A stretch of 64,000 bases of DNA, taken from contig NZ_JAKFWH010000006.1 in the NCBI RefSeq assembly GCF_021731985.1, positions 1 through 64,000 on the forward strand. The letters run 5' to 3'. The notes beneath the pieces are model-generated. The model had not been told where the DNA came from, ran no database searches, and worked only from the letters and a program-made list of their open reading frames with translations. Both the position numbers and the translations under genes were made by a program. Below, piece by piece: positions 18,938-27,574 of this stretch (positions within the stretch are counted from its first letter, which is position 1; every line of letters starts with the position of its first letter). The stretch comes from Nitrosomonas sp. (lineage in GTDB: Bacteria; Pseudomonadota; Gammaproteobacteria; Burkholderiales; Nitrosomonadaceae).

Positions 18938-19327
18938 TCACCAGACTTTTGTCGCTGTAATCTTATAGCCATCCGGCAACAAACATTCATATCCAATATT
19001 GGGGATGCAAGATACTTGTGTTATTTCAGCGATTGTATCCGTTTTAATTTCTATATCAGAGATTATATTGCCTTCTCCGGTGATATTGGTGATACGGGCT
19101 TTATTATCTGTCCTTGTACCTCTTGAAGCCACCCAATCTCCCCCATAATCGTCGTTATACACAGCAACAATAATCATTTCATTGTTATTTTCGGAAACAA
19201 TGGCATATCCGTAAGGTTTTATTTCCCAAATGCCATCGAATGGCCCAGCCGCGAATGACTGCGCGGGTACAAGTAACAAAAGCGCTATAAGAAATTTTTT
19301 CATAATATTTTCTCCTAATTTGATCAT
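18938..19327 (-). CDS. Small secreted protein of unknown function
   Basis: MKKFLIALLLLVPAQSFAAGPFDGIWEIKPYGYAIVS signal peptide; start may be 19303. Confidence 0.65.
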   Translation of the reverse strand: MIKLGENIMKKFLIALLLLVPAQSFAAGPFDGIWEIKPYGYAIVSENNNEMIIVAVYNDDYGGDWVASRGTRTDNKARITNITGEGNIISDIEIKTDTIAEITQVSCIPNIGYECLLPDGYKITATKVW

Positions 19328-19357
19328 TTCTGTTTTATAAACGTATTAACCAAATAT

Positions 19358-20632
19358 CTAGTCGCTTACCGAAACCAACTCGTCCCAATCAGTTGTGTAT
19401 CCTGGGCTTCTACTACCCTGTTTCATCTTCCATAACTGATCAGTACCTTCGGATGCTAACTTAATAGTGCCTTTGCCCATCCTGGCGTTAATTTGATCTA
19501 TAACTTTCATCAATCTTTTCGACTTGCTATCTTCCAGCCGGAGCCCAAACAGATCGGTTTGCCGATGCTCGCTATCTACCAAGTCGGATAGCATCACCCC
19601 AGCTTTGTTGTATTTATAGCCGCGCCGGTAGATTTTGTGGAGTCCCCAAAGGGCAACTTTGGTCAGCAAGATAGTATCTGCAGATTGAGTTGGCAGCTTG
19701 ATCTTGAAATCGTTATGATAGTTCTCTTCCGGCTTATTGAATCTGCTGGTGGTGATGAATACCTGCACCGATCCGGCATACGATTGCTGCCGGCGTAATT
19801 TCTCTGCCGCTCTGGCGATGTGTGAGGAAACCGATTCTTCCAGGCTAGCGAGATCTTTTACCGTGATTCCGAAAGATCGAGAACTGATGATCTGCTTCTT
19901 GGGAGGCGATATTTCTTCCATTGCTATGCAGGGTGTACCATTAATCTCATGAATAGTTTTTTCCATGACCACGCTAAAATCCTCCCTCAATCGCTTTGGA
20001 TTTGCGTGTTTCAGGTCTAATACTGTCTTAATGCCATGTTTATTGAGTCGTGGTGCCAGGCGCCTGCCGATTCCCCATACTTCTCCAACTTCAATGCGGC
20101 TGAGCCACTCGTCATGGAGGGTAGGGGATAATGAATTAAGATCGCACACGCCGCTGAACTCTGGATTTTTCTTGGCAATATGGTTTGCCAGCTTTGAGAG
20201 CGTTTTGGTTGACCCAATTCCTACGCATACCGGAAGTCCTGTGCATTGTTTGATTCTTTGTCTGATGCCATGGCCATAAGTAGATTGATTCTGAAATCCG
20301 GTGAGATCGAGAAAGCATTCATCAATCGAGTAGATTTCCTGATTAGGGCTGTATTCAGAGAGTATGCTCATCACTCGACTGCTCATGTCGGCATAGAGTG
20401 TGTAATTGGATGAATAAGCAATGATTCCATGTTTCTTTGCCAAATCCTTCATCTCGAACCATGGCTGACCCATCTTAACGCCCAGGGCTTTGACTTCATT
20501 GCTTCTTGCTACCGCGCAGCCATCATTATTCGAAAGAACGACAACAGGCACGCCCTCAAGCTTTGGATTAAATACCCGCTCGCAACTCACGTAAAAATTA
20601 TTGACATCGATGAGGGCAATTAAGCGGGGCAT
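19358..20632 (-). CDS. umuC: UmuC-like Y-family DNA polymerase
   Basis: [75 protein letters not shown]. Confidence 0.95.
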   Translation of the reverse strand: MPRLIALIDVNNFYVSCERVFNPKLEGVPVVVLSNNDGCAVARSNEVKALGVKMGQPWFEMKDLAKKHGIIAYSSNYTLYADMSSRVMSILSEYSPNQEIYSIDECFLDLTGFQNQSTYGHGIRQRIKQCTGLPVCVGIGSTKTLSKLANHIAKKNPEFSGVCDLNSLSPTLHDEWLSRIEVGEVWGIGRRLAPRLNKHGIKTVLDLKHANPKRLREDFSVVMEKTIHEINGTPCIAMEEISPPKKQIISSRSFGITVKDLASLEESVSSHIARAAEKLRRQQSYAGSVQVFITTSRFNKPEENYHNDFKIKLPTQSADTILLTKVALWGLHKIYRRGYKYNKAGVMLSDLVDSEHRQTDLFGLRLEDSKSKRLMKVIDQINARMGKGTIKLASEGTDQLWKMKQGSRSPGYTTDWDELVSVSD

Positions 20633-20818
20633 GATTTACTCTATTAATATTTTTCGTGTTCTGGCGTACAAAATAGAAGATAAAATGAATTCAGCATCCG
20701 AAAAGTTCATATCGCTCTCATCCAGAGTGGCCTCCCAGCCGACTTTGCTTTGGGGTGTGAAGAAGGCTGGGTTTATTTTCATTCTTTATTTTTCTTCCGG
20801 ACCTGGTTCTGGAACAGG

Positions 20819-20856
20819 ATCTGGATCTGGCTTTATGGGAAAAGCCAGATCCAGAT
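20819..20856. repeat. 16-bp perfect inverted repeat (hairpin)
   Basis: ATCTGGATCTGGCTTT-atggga-AAAGCCAGATCCAGAT. Confidence 0.8.
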
Positions 20857-20947
20857 GGTTGCAATTGCAATCAGCGCAGTAAAGATTAGTGGCTTAGTCG
20901 GAAAAATTGCCTTTTCCTGATTCTATAGCAGCATATTATGAATTAAC

Positions 20948-21289
20948 TTATTTTTTACCGTATGGTATCCAGTCTAGCTTTTCATCTAAAAAGGCAATCC
21001 TATATGAAAGACATCGACGCTCAGCGAGAGTCACAAGCAAACTTAAGGTATGCACTTCGGTGCCCAGGTCTAATAGCCAACAGTTTTCGCCGAGCGCTTC
21101 AAGATTTTCGCCAGTATTCGAGAGATTTTTGCATCTCTCTCTATAAATACGTGAAATTTCGTCTAAAGCGAGACTAGCTTCATGAGGAATGCTTCCTTGG
21201 GAATCCTTTTCTGGTCTGAATATTTGTAAAATTGCTTGTTTCATAATGTTTATGGCGCTGATTATGATTTTTTCAATTTTTCTTTCCAA
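20948..21289 (-). CDS. Hypothetical protein
   Basis: 113-aa ORF between umuC and the PEP-CTERM gene. Confidence 0.4.
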   Translation of the reverse strand: MERKIEKIIISAINIMKQAILQIFRPEKDSQGSIPHEASLALDEISRIYRERCKNLSNTGENLEALGENCWLLDLGTEVHTLSLLVTLAERRCLSYRIAFLDEKLDWIPYGKK

Positions 21290-21306
21290 GATACGATTAC
21301 CGCAAG

Positions 21307-22071
21307 CTACTGTTGTCTATTCCTACGCCGCACCATAAACCCAACTAATCCAAGACCTGCCAGCAGCATCGCGTAGGTGGATGGCTCTGGTACCGGCGAC
21401 ACTGGATCAGGATCTGGAATAAAAACTGGCGGCAGCGTTACATTAATGTTGTCTATCGCTAGGAAATTGGTGGTGTCTTTCGTGATTGTTACGCTTGCTA
21501 GATTGGTGAATCCTGTCAGATCGTGGTGAGTGAAATCATTCCCAATCTGAATATCGCTATTAAGGGCGGTGGCATCAAGTCCCACAGATTGACTGATTGA
21601 GCCGCCGCCTACAAAATTACCAGTAATGGTAGCCTGAGTCTCACCATAACCAGCCTGCCACATAACCAAGTCCAAGCCATTGAGAGAAAACGGTTCATTG
21701 CTGGCAAGATTGAACGTTAATGATGGAGAAAACATAGCGTAATCGGTCCCGTTCCAAGCTGTCAGGAACGTATCTATTGCAGCCCCAGAAAGCCCCGGAT
21801 TGCTGCCCCAATTTTGCATATCAACAAAAATTAATCCATTATCAGCTCCGATAGATGGATTTAAACCTACGCCGCTACTAGCGAATTGGAATCCTCCAAT
21901 AGAAGCTACTGCGCTATTGATAAGCACTGTCGACGCACTATCATGAGAATACTCTCCCGGCATATAGTTGCCAGCCAAGCCATCAAAAGTGATTGTTTCT
22001 GCCGCTGAATTTGATGCTAGCCCTATTGATAAAACACTTGCTATTGATGCTGCTATTAGTTTTTTCTTCAT
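21307..22071 (-). CDS. PEP-CTERM sorting domain protein
   Basis: Signal peptide; C-terminal VPEPSTYAMLLAGLGLVGFMVRRRNRQQ. Confidence 0.92.
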   Translation of the reverse strand: MKKKLIAASIASVLSIGLASNSAAETITFDGLAGNYMPGEYSHDSASTVLINSAVASIGGFQFASSGVGLNPSIGADNGLIFVDMQNWGSNPGLSGAAIDTFLTAWNGTDYAMFSPSLTFNLASNEPFSLNGLDLVMWQAGYGETQATITGNFVGGGSISQSVGLDATALNSDIQIGNDFTHHDLTGFTNLASVTITKDTTNFLAIDNINVTLPPVFIPDPDPVSPVPEPSTYAMLLAGLGLVGFMVRRRNRQQ

Positions 22072-22143
22072 TTTTATTTTCTTTTAATTAAGTTCTTGCA
22101 CTTACATTCTTCTTCATCGCACCACTCGTTTAAAAAAACAACG

Positions 22144-22587
22144 TTATTTGTCTCCATTAACATCATTTTTCTTTGGTTTTCCTGTCGAATCAGCAAATCT
22201 TCTAACGATTTTTTTTAAATCAGGACGATGATCTTTTTTTATTTTCATCACCGCTCTGATTATCTCTATCTGATCGAAATCTAAATTGTTCTTTTCAATA
22301 CCAAGCAGATCTAATAGATCTTTATCTTCTGAAGTTTCCTCTATCGACGGGACGGGTGGTTTCTCTTTTAATCCCCAATGCTCTGGGCCTACCACATCAG
22401 AAAAATAATCCCAAAGCTTTGGCAATTTATCTTTAGAGATCGACCCTTTCTTTATCCAATCGTGTATCGATGGCGGCTGTATGCCGAAATAGTCAGCAAT
22501 CTCTTTCTTTGACGAAACAGCGCCAGAAGCTATTTTTAATTTGATAGCTTCAGCTATTGCGTAACCCAATTCTTTTCCTTTAAGCAT
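22144..22587 (-). CDS. CI-like phage repressor with HTH
   Basis: KKEIADYFGIQPPSIHDWIKKGSISKDKLPKLWDYFSDVVGPEHW; divergent from Cro/YdaS-like gene. Confidence 0.7.
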   Translation of the reverse strand: MLKGKELGYAIAEAIKLKIASGAVSSKKEIADYFGIQPPSIHDWIKKGSISKDKLPKLWDYFSDVVGPEHWGLKEKPPVPSIEETSEDKDLLDLLGIEKNNLDFDQIEIIRAVMKIKKDHRPDLKKIVRRFADSTGKPKKNDVNGDK

Positions 22588-22656
22588 CGCCTAATTTTCG
22601 ACCCAAAAAAGAATATAGGCAATTCCTATTGACAATTATTAGGCGTGGCCTAATAA
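22580..22656. promoter_or_regulatory. Genetic switch region with three operators and a rightward promoter
   Basis: TTAAGCATCGCCTAA 22580-22594; ATAGGCAATTCCTAT 22615-22629; TTAGGCGTGGCCTAA 22639-22653; TTGACA 22629-22634 with TAATAA about 16 bp downstream. Confidence 0.85.
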
Positions 22657-22916
22657 TGTTAAACATGAATACAGAAACCGTTAATTATCATTTAAAAAAT
22701 GCATGCGAAATAGTTGGCGGGCAATGTACTTTGGCGCGCTTGCTACAAGTCTCATGCCCAACAGTTAACCAATGGATACACGGTATAAGGCCAATTCCAG
22801 CGAAGCGGTGCCCTGAAATTGAAAAATTAGTAAATGGGAAAGTTAAATGCGAGCAATTGCGAGCTGATATCGACTGGTCGTATCTACGCCAAACAAATTC
22901 AGAAGAAGCGGCATGA
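22656..22916 (+). CDS. Cro/YdaS-like HTH regulator
   Basis: NACEIVGGQCTLARLLQVSCPTVNQWIHGIRPIPAKRCPEIEKLVNGKVKCEQLRADIDW; ORF track starts 22629, likely start 22656. Confidence 0.8.
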   Translation: MLNMNTETVNYHLKNACEIVGGQCTLARLLQVSCPTVNQWIHGIRPIPAKRCPEIEKLVNGKVKCEQLRADIDWSYLRQTNSEEAA

Positions 22917-22957
22917 TTTTTCATCATTCCAGTTTAGAAACATTGTCGAGGTAAGTC

Positions 22958-23554
22958 ATGCAACATAAATCGCATAAAAGATCGTGGATTTCAGTTGTTT
23001 CTGACCATGTTGAAGAGTGGAAATCAGCAAATAAGTGGAGCCGCGAAACTGCAGCGGAGGCGATAGTCAACAAATACCATGAGGTTTATCCAAACGGATT
23101 GCCTGGGGTGGAAGAGTTCTCAAGTCACCCTGACATATTCACGCGCAATCGGGTAAATGCAACGCGCATATTCCGCTGGCTTGATGACCGTACAAAAGAC
23201 AAAAACTTCCTTGATTCAAACTTTCTCTCAGTGATCCTGCAAGCATTGCCAGATGACATAAGGCTTCATTGTTTGAATGAAATGCTGCGGTCAATGGATA
23301 TTGTTGCTGAATCAGTTTGGCAGCAAGTAAAAACCTCTGAAGATAAGCCAATTTCGCACTTAAAGGCATTGATAAAAGAAGGCTCGGAAGCCTGTAATGC
23401 GCTGACAGACTTACTTGATGGAGAAACATACGAAGAGTTGGCTAAGGCTCAACAGGAATTAGCAGAACTCGAACGAAGTGCAAAAATTTCCAGGTTATCA
23501 GTAAATGCAAAATTATCAGCCTTGAATGTACAGCCAATCAAAGGCAGTAAATAA
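22958..23554 (+). CDS. YdaT-like/CII-position phage regulatory protein
   Basis: Position immediately after cro; NRVNATRIFRWLDDRTKDKNFLDSNFLSVILQALPDDIRLHCL. Confidence 0.45.
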   Translation: MQHKSHKRSWISVVSDHVEEWKSANKWSRETAAEAIVNKYHEVYPNGLPGVEEFSSHPDIFTRNRVNATRIFRWLDDRTKDKNFLDSNFLSVILQALPDDIRLHCLNEMLRSMDIVAESVWQQVKTSEDKPISHLKALIKEGSEACNALTDLLDGETYEELAKAQQELAELERSAKISRLSVNAKLSALNVQPIKGSK

Positions 23555-23667
23555 CAGAATTCATGTGAACCTCACTAGACCATGAATAAACCTCTTAACC
23601 CAAGTGCTGGAAACAGCATCAAAACGATACGAGATATCGGTGGAGTGTTGAATTGGGTTTCATACAC

Positions 23668-23734
23668 AAGAGCTGTATTAGTGGTAGCACATGCAATTCC
23701 TTCATGTGCGCAGGTTCGATTCCTGCCAGCTCTT
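23668..23734 (+). tRNA. Aberrant tRNA-like element (possibly Gly-UCC-like)
   Basis: AGAGCTG/CAGCTCT acceptor, canonical T-arm GCAGG-TTCGATT-CCTGC, GTGGTAG D-loop, extended 7-bp GCACATG/CATGTGC anticodon stem with 9-nt loop. Confidence 0.45.
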
Positions 23735-23750
23735 CCCGGTTTTACAGCAG

Positions 23751-23796
23751 CCCAGTGCGTTTTGTTTTACTCCTTGTTTAGCGCACTGGGTTTTTT
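23751..23796 (+). terminator. Rho-independent terminator
   Basis: CCCAGTGCG...CGCACTGGG followed by TTTTTT. Confidence 0.8.
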
Positions 23797-23817
23797 ATTC
23801 CTTACTACATTTTTTGA

Positions 23818-24135
23818 TTACACAAGAAAAGACATGACATTAAATGCAACACCAATAACCTGCATAGAAAATCCTGCAATAAGAAGTCTCGTGCCAATTT
23901 TTTCTGCTTCTATTGCCTGTCCATGCATACCGTACATTTGAATATTCGGAATGGCTTCGCCTCTTTTTATGGCTGCGGAAATTTGTGCATTCAGATCGAG
24001 GGCTTCAACTGCGAAAGAAAGTGCTTTTAGTATTTTAGTGACCCGCAATGACACAAGGATAGTGCCAGCAAACATGAAGACAGCACTCAACATTTTTAAT
24101 GAATCAACTTCAATAATTTCAAAAGGAATAACCAT
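23818..24135 (-). CDS. Hypothetical membrane protein
   Basis: Minus ORF with hydrophobic segments MLSAVFMFAGTILVSLRV and LLIAGFSMQVIGVAFNVMSFLV. Confidence 0.5.
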   Translation of the reverse strand: MVIPFEIIEVDSLKMLSAVFMFAGTILVSLRVTKILKALSFAVEALDLNAQISAAIKRGEAIPNIQMYGMHGQAIEAEKIGTRLLIAGFSMQVIGVAFNVMSFLV

Positions 24136-24382
24136 GTTTTGGCCTTTTAATAAAAAGAAAATAATTGCGAAGAAAGAAACTAAGCAACGAAAAGAATTCT
24201 ATTCGTTCGAGCCTACCGAAGATATCACGGCCTATGAGTGTGCTCAATTTTTAGCAGAATTCACGTGGCGCGTATTAAAGGACGGGGACTATATAAGTAG
24301 TCTTCCAATTTCTGCAAGACGACATTTTAAAAAGATTCCGTTGCTAGATGAAGCGCAAACATTAACCAATATTGATGCGTAA
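24135..24382 (+). CDS. Hypothetical phage protein
   Basis: MFWPFNKKKIIAKKETKQRKEFYSFEPTEDITAYECAQFLAEF; probable start inside longer ORF. Confidence 0.45.
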
Positions 24383-24669
24383 ACAAAGAAATCAATTCTT
24401 TAAGAGCAAAGAACAAATGATTAAGAATTCGTCATGGAATCTCCATAATGATGAGCGCACCGCACCATCCAGAGCACAAAATGCCGTGCGTAGACGGATG
24501 GATGGATTAATTAAAAGCATCATTGCAAATGAGAATCATTTGCAATTAATAAAACAATCGGGTAATATAACAATCTTCCATCTCTCATATTTTTTGGAAA
24601 TACCGCAGCAACCAGCGCGCCTTAGAACGCGTAGTCGGATGGTAGCTTTATTCAAGTTTGTTGCCAATA

Positions 24670-24709
24670 AACCCAGCACACCTTCCTCCTTAGGTGTGCT
24701 GGGTTTTTC
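24670..24709 (+). terminator. Rho-independent terminator
   Basis: CCCAGCACACC-ttcctcctta-GGTGTGCTGGG-TTTTT, just upstream of replication gene. Confidence 0.85.
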
Positions 24710-24723
24710 TTTGGGTAACGATA

Positions 24724-25527
24724 ATGCCTAACCGTTTGCTAAAAGAAGGCATTTGTACGTCAGATGCCATCAATATGCTGTCAAGCGACAGCGAGGTGCT
24801 TTTCTATCGCTTGCTTGTAGTTGCAGATGACTTTGGACGCATGGATGGTCGAGTCCAAATAATAAAAAGCCAGTGTTTCCCTCTCAAAGATTCATTCACT
24901 CCATCAAAAATAGAGAAACTGCTTGTTGAGCTTCAACAAGCAACCTTAATTACATCCTACCAAGTTAACAATAAACCTTTCTTTATCATAAACAAATGGG
25001 AGCAAAGAGTTAGAAGTAAAGAAAAATATCCTGCGCCTCAAGAATCAATTGAGAGCAATAAGAATACATTTGACAGCAATCTGCTGACAGATGACAGCGA
25101 AGCGCAGACATGTGACAGCGATATGCAAACAGATGACCGCCTGGGTTTGGGTTTGGGTAAGGGTAGGGGAATGGGTAAGGGAATAGAAGAAACACACACT
25201 ACCTATCCCTCCCAACAGAGTAGCGATTTATCCCTTTCAGCGAGTGTGTGTATTGCCATAAAAAAAATCGGAATTATCGACATCAACCAATCTCATCCTG
25301 AGTTCATTGAATTGCTAAGGATTGGAGCGACTATAGATGAATTTATGCATGCTGCCAGAACTGCCAAAGACAAGAAGTCTGGATTTGCGTACATGCTTGG
25401 AATCGTCAAGAAACAGCGCGAAAGAGCATTGGAATTAAAAGGAAAATTGTTAATAGGAACGCTACCGGAATTAACGGGAAAAACAGGATCGGATCATGGA
25501 AAGTACCAAACAGTCGAATCGGTTTGA
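24724..25527 (+). CDS. Phage replication initiator (O-like)
   Basis: MPNRLLKEGICTSDAINMLSSDSEVLFYRLLVVADDFGRMDGR...; upstream of DnaC-like gene; ORF track starts 24694. Confidence 0.75.
   Translation: MPNRLLKEGICTSDAINMLSSDSEVLFYRLLVVADDFGRMDGRVQIIKSQCFPLKDSFTPSKIEKLLVELQQATLITSYQVNNKPFFIINKWEQRVRSKEKYPAPQESIESNKNTFDSNLLTDDSEAQTCDSDMQTDDRLGLGLGKGRGMGKGIEETHTTYPSQQSSDLSLSASVCIAIKKIGIIDINQSHPEFIELLRIGATIDEFMHAARTAKDKKSGFAYMLGIVKKQRERALELKGKLLIGTLPELTGKTGSDHGKYQTVESV
25071..25181 (+). other. Putative replication origin: iterons plus G-quadruplex motif
   Basis: TGACAG/TGACAGC at 25071, 25085, 25092, 25113; TGACCGC at 25134; seven G-tracts in GGGTTTGGGTTTGGGTAAGGGTAGGGGAATGGGTAAGGG 25143-25181. 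Confidence 0.55.
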
Positions 25528-26314
25528 TGAAATGCAAAACATTTCTAATCTTGCAGAAATAGCGATTGGAAACGCAATGGATAAGGCCAAAAAATCTGAA
25601 TTTATCCAAGAATTCGGAATCTGCGATACCCATGGTCAATATCCAGCGAACATGCAGGATACGAACGGTGTTTTACGCAGTTACAGACCTCCCGGATGTC
25701 CGGCGTGTTTAAAGCTGGAAAATGCCGCTAGATTGTTAGGTAAAAGCAACATTCCTAAGCGTTTTTTGAGTTGTGACTTCGATAATTACGAGACTTCAAC
25801 TGATGTTCAGAAAAAGGCGCTTCATCAATGCAAATCATTCGCTGAAAACTTTGCAATTCATCGCAAAAATGGAGCCTGCCTTCTGCTTTGCGGTCGCCCA
25901 GGTACTGGGAAAAATCATCTTGCCACAGCGATAAGCAAAAAATTGTTAAGTGATGGCTTTTCAGTGCTTCGAGTCAAAGCAAGTCAGTACCTTGATGCTT
26001 ACTGGGCAAAGAGTTTTGAAGAGCGCGAAGGTTGGTTGAATGACATAGCCAAGGTCGATTTGATCATGATCGATGAGATAGGCCGCAGCAGCAACGCAAA
26101 AAGCGCACAAGACGCATTTTTCAGACTGATTGATGCGCGATACGAAGCCCAACTACCCACGATGATTGCAACGAATATGAACCGTGACGAATTAATCGAA
26201 GTGCTTGGAGAAGCCACTTATGACCGGTTTCGTCAGGGCGGAAGTACCCGCATTACTTTCGACTGGGAAAGCTACAGACCAAACGCAGCAATGCAAGATT
26301 CTGGTGATATTTGA
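25496..26314 (+). CDS. DnaC-like replicative helicase loader ATPase
   Basis: LLLCGRPGTGKNHLATAI Walker A; LIMIDEIGR Walker B; ATNMNRDEL; RFRQGGSTRITFDWESYR. Confidence 0.88.
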   Translation: MESTKQSNRFDEMQNISNLAEIAIGNAMDKAKKSEFIQEFGICDTHGQYPANMQDTNGVLRSYRPPGCPACLKLENAARLLGKSNIPKRFLSCDFDNYETSTDVQKKALHQCKSFAENFAIHRKNGACLLLCGRPGTGKNHLATAISKKLLSDGFSVLRVKASQYLDAYWAKSFEEREGWLNDIAKVDLIMIDEIGRSSNAKSAQDAFFRLIDARYEAQLPTMIATNMNRDELIEVLGEATYDRFRQGGSTRITFDWESYRPNAAMQDSGDI

Positions 26315-26335
26315 GCATCAAGTTGCTGTTAAGAA

Positions 26336-26551
26336 ATGTCTGTCTTGGATAAGCCTGCAGAAGATAAAACTAAGTACAGAAAACCGACAGTAAAAGAAGG
26401 TGCTGACTTTATCGAAATGTGTATTACCAGAGAGTACAAATTTAGCTGCATAGCTTTTTGGCGAAGATTGTACGGTGATGAACTTGCAGATCAGATCATG
26501 AATGAGTTGAGAGCAAGGAAAAGGAAGGGGAAAAAAGAAAATGACAAATGA
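26336..26551 (+). CDS. Hypothetical phage protein
   Basis: 71-aa ORF downstream of dnaC-like gene. Confidence 0.5.
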   Translation: MSVLDKPAEDKTKYRKPTVKEGADFIEMCITREYKFSCIAFWRRLYGDELADQIMNELRARKRKGKKENDK

Positions 26552-26660
26552 AATTAAGCTAACAAAAACCAGTTTATCGAAAATGGTAATTATGGCCATG
26601 TTTGCGGGAATAACTATTGGTTTTGTGATTGGTCTTGTTTGTGGGTTGATGGGCAAATGA
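26541..26660 (+). CDS. Small single-TM protein (39 aa)
   Basis: MTNEIKLTKTSLSKMVIMAMFAGITIGFVIGLVCGLMGK*; overlaps both neighbours; absent from ORF track. Confidence 0.5.
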   Translation: MTNEIKLTKTSLSKMVIMAMFAGITIGFVIGLVCGLMGK

Positions 26661-27007
26661 TTCTCGAAAAAGACGAAAAGATAATTGTCACTGAGCTTAA
26701 ACCGATGAGCGATTGCCCGGTTAGAAAGAAAGTGATGATCGACTGCAATTTTAGCTCATGTCTTGAAATGGGTATCTTGAGTCAAGAGCGTGACAAGGTT
26801 TTTCTGATTCACGGCGGGATGAAAATCGATATTGATGATTGCAATGGGTGGTTGCCATGCTTCTCCTATATTCCAGAATCAAATGAGCCAGACACAAGCC
26901 AGCAGAGGTGCATTGAATGCGGCGCTGTGACAGCAAAAGAAGCTGAGGAAAAATGTATCAGCAATGCTGAAAAAGATTTGTGCCACGGCAATGAGTTGTG
27001 GGGTTGA
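26657..27007 (+). CDS. Hypothetical phage protein, Cys-rich C-terminus
   Basis: ATGA overlap with preceding ORF; CIECGAVTAKEAEEKC. Confidence 0.5.
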   Translation: MILEKDEKIIVTELKPMSDCPVRKKVMIDCNFSSCLEMGILSQERDKVFLIHGGMKIDIDDCNGWLPCFSYIPESNEPDTSQQRCIECGAVTAKEAEEKCISNAEKDLCHGNELWG

Positions 27008-27011
27008 TTGT

Positions 27012-27347
27012 ATGTACGATTGGCTAAAAAACCTAAAAACAGGTGATGAAGTTTGCGTTTGCCGGTACTGCGATGAGCGCATTGTTAAAGTAGATCGCGT
27101 CACCAAGACCATGATTGTTGCTGATTGTGGCGAGAGGTTTAGTAAGTTAAATGGTAGGGCGGTTGGTTCTCCTAGTTGATCGAAAACGCATATTGTTGAG
27201 TTAACAAATGAACGAAGAGAAGTAATTGAAAAGAAAGTTATTTGCGACCGGATTCGTCGGTGTACTTTTGAAGCTTTTAGTATTGAAAACCTAAGAGAAA
27301 TTAAAAAGATAATTGATTTAGATAGACAACAGAAGAATAAACAATAA
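27012..27347 (+). pseudogene. Phage protein interrupted by in-frame TGA (27177-27179)
   Basis: MYDWLKNLKTGDEV...SKLNGRAVGSPS-TGA-SKTHIVELTNERREVIEKKVICDRIRRCTFEAFSIENLREIKKIIDLDRQQKNKQ* in the same frame. Confidence 0.6.
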
Positions 27348-27361
27348 CAAGGAGTTTTAAA

Positions 27362-27571
27362 GTGAAAGTTAGAGCAAATGTAATGATAACGAAACGTAAA
27401 TTAGAGCAAGTTTTTAAAGATTGGAACGCTACCGCTAAAGCGTCCGAGAATGCGCCAGGTTGGCTATATTTTTTGGCCAAGCATTTCGGTGAAAAGCAGG
27501 AATTCAATACTTGCTACAGCATTCTTGAAGTTCGTCAGTTCTTTGGTGTTCAGTATTTGATCTATAAGTAA
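27362..27571 (+). CDS. Hypothetical phage protein
   Basis: Small ORF with ribosome-binding-like AAGGAG upstream. Confidence 0.5.
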   Translation: MKVRANVMITKRKLEQVFKDWNATAKASENAPGWLYFLAKHFGEKQEFNTCYSILEVRQFFGVQYLIYK

Positions 27572-27574
27572 TAA

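Noticed and set aside
24597-24668. Possible third tRNA-like segment (GTAGTCGGATGGTAGC...)
   Set aside because: Only a D-loop-like GGTAG string; no T-arm or acceptor pairing could be drawn.
24372-24731. 119-aa ORF upstream of the replication gene
   Set aside because: Runs through a strong terminator hairpin and into the next gene; the C-terminal half is clearly non-coding. An N-terminal short gene is possible but unsupported.
24715-24732. Further operator copy at ATAATGCCTAAC
   Set aside because: Only a GCCTAA half-site; no matching left half.
25010-25195. Minus ORF with PYPFPYPYPNPNPGG repeats
   Set aside because: Antisense translation of the G-rich tract inside the replication gene.
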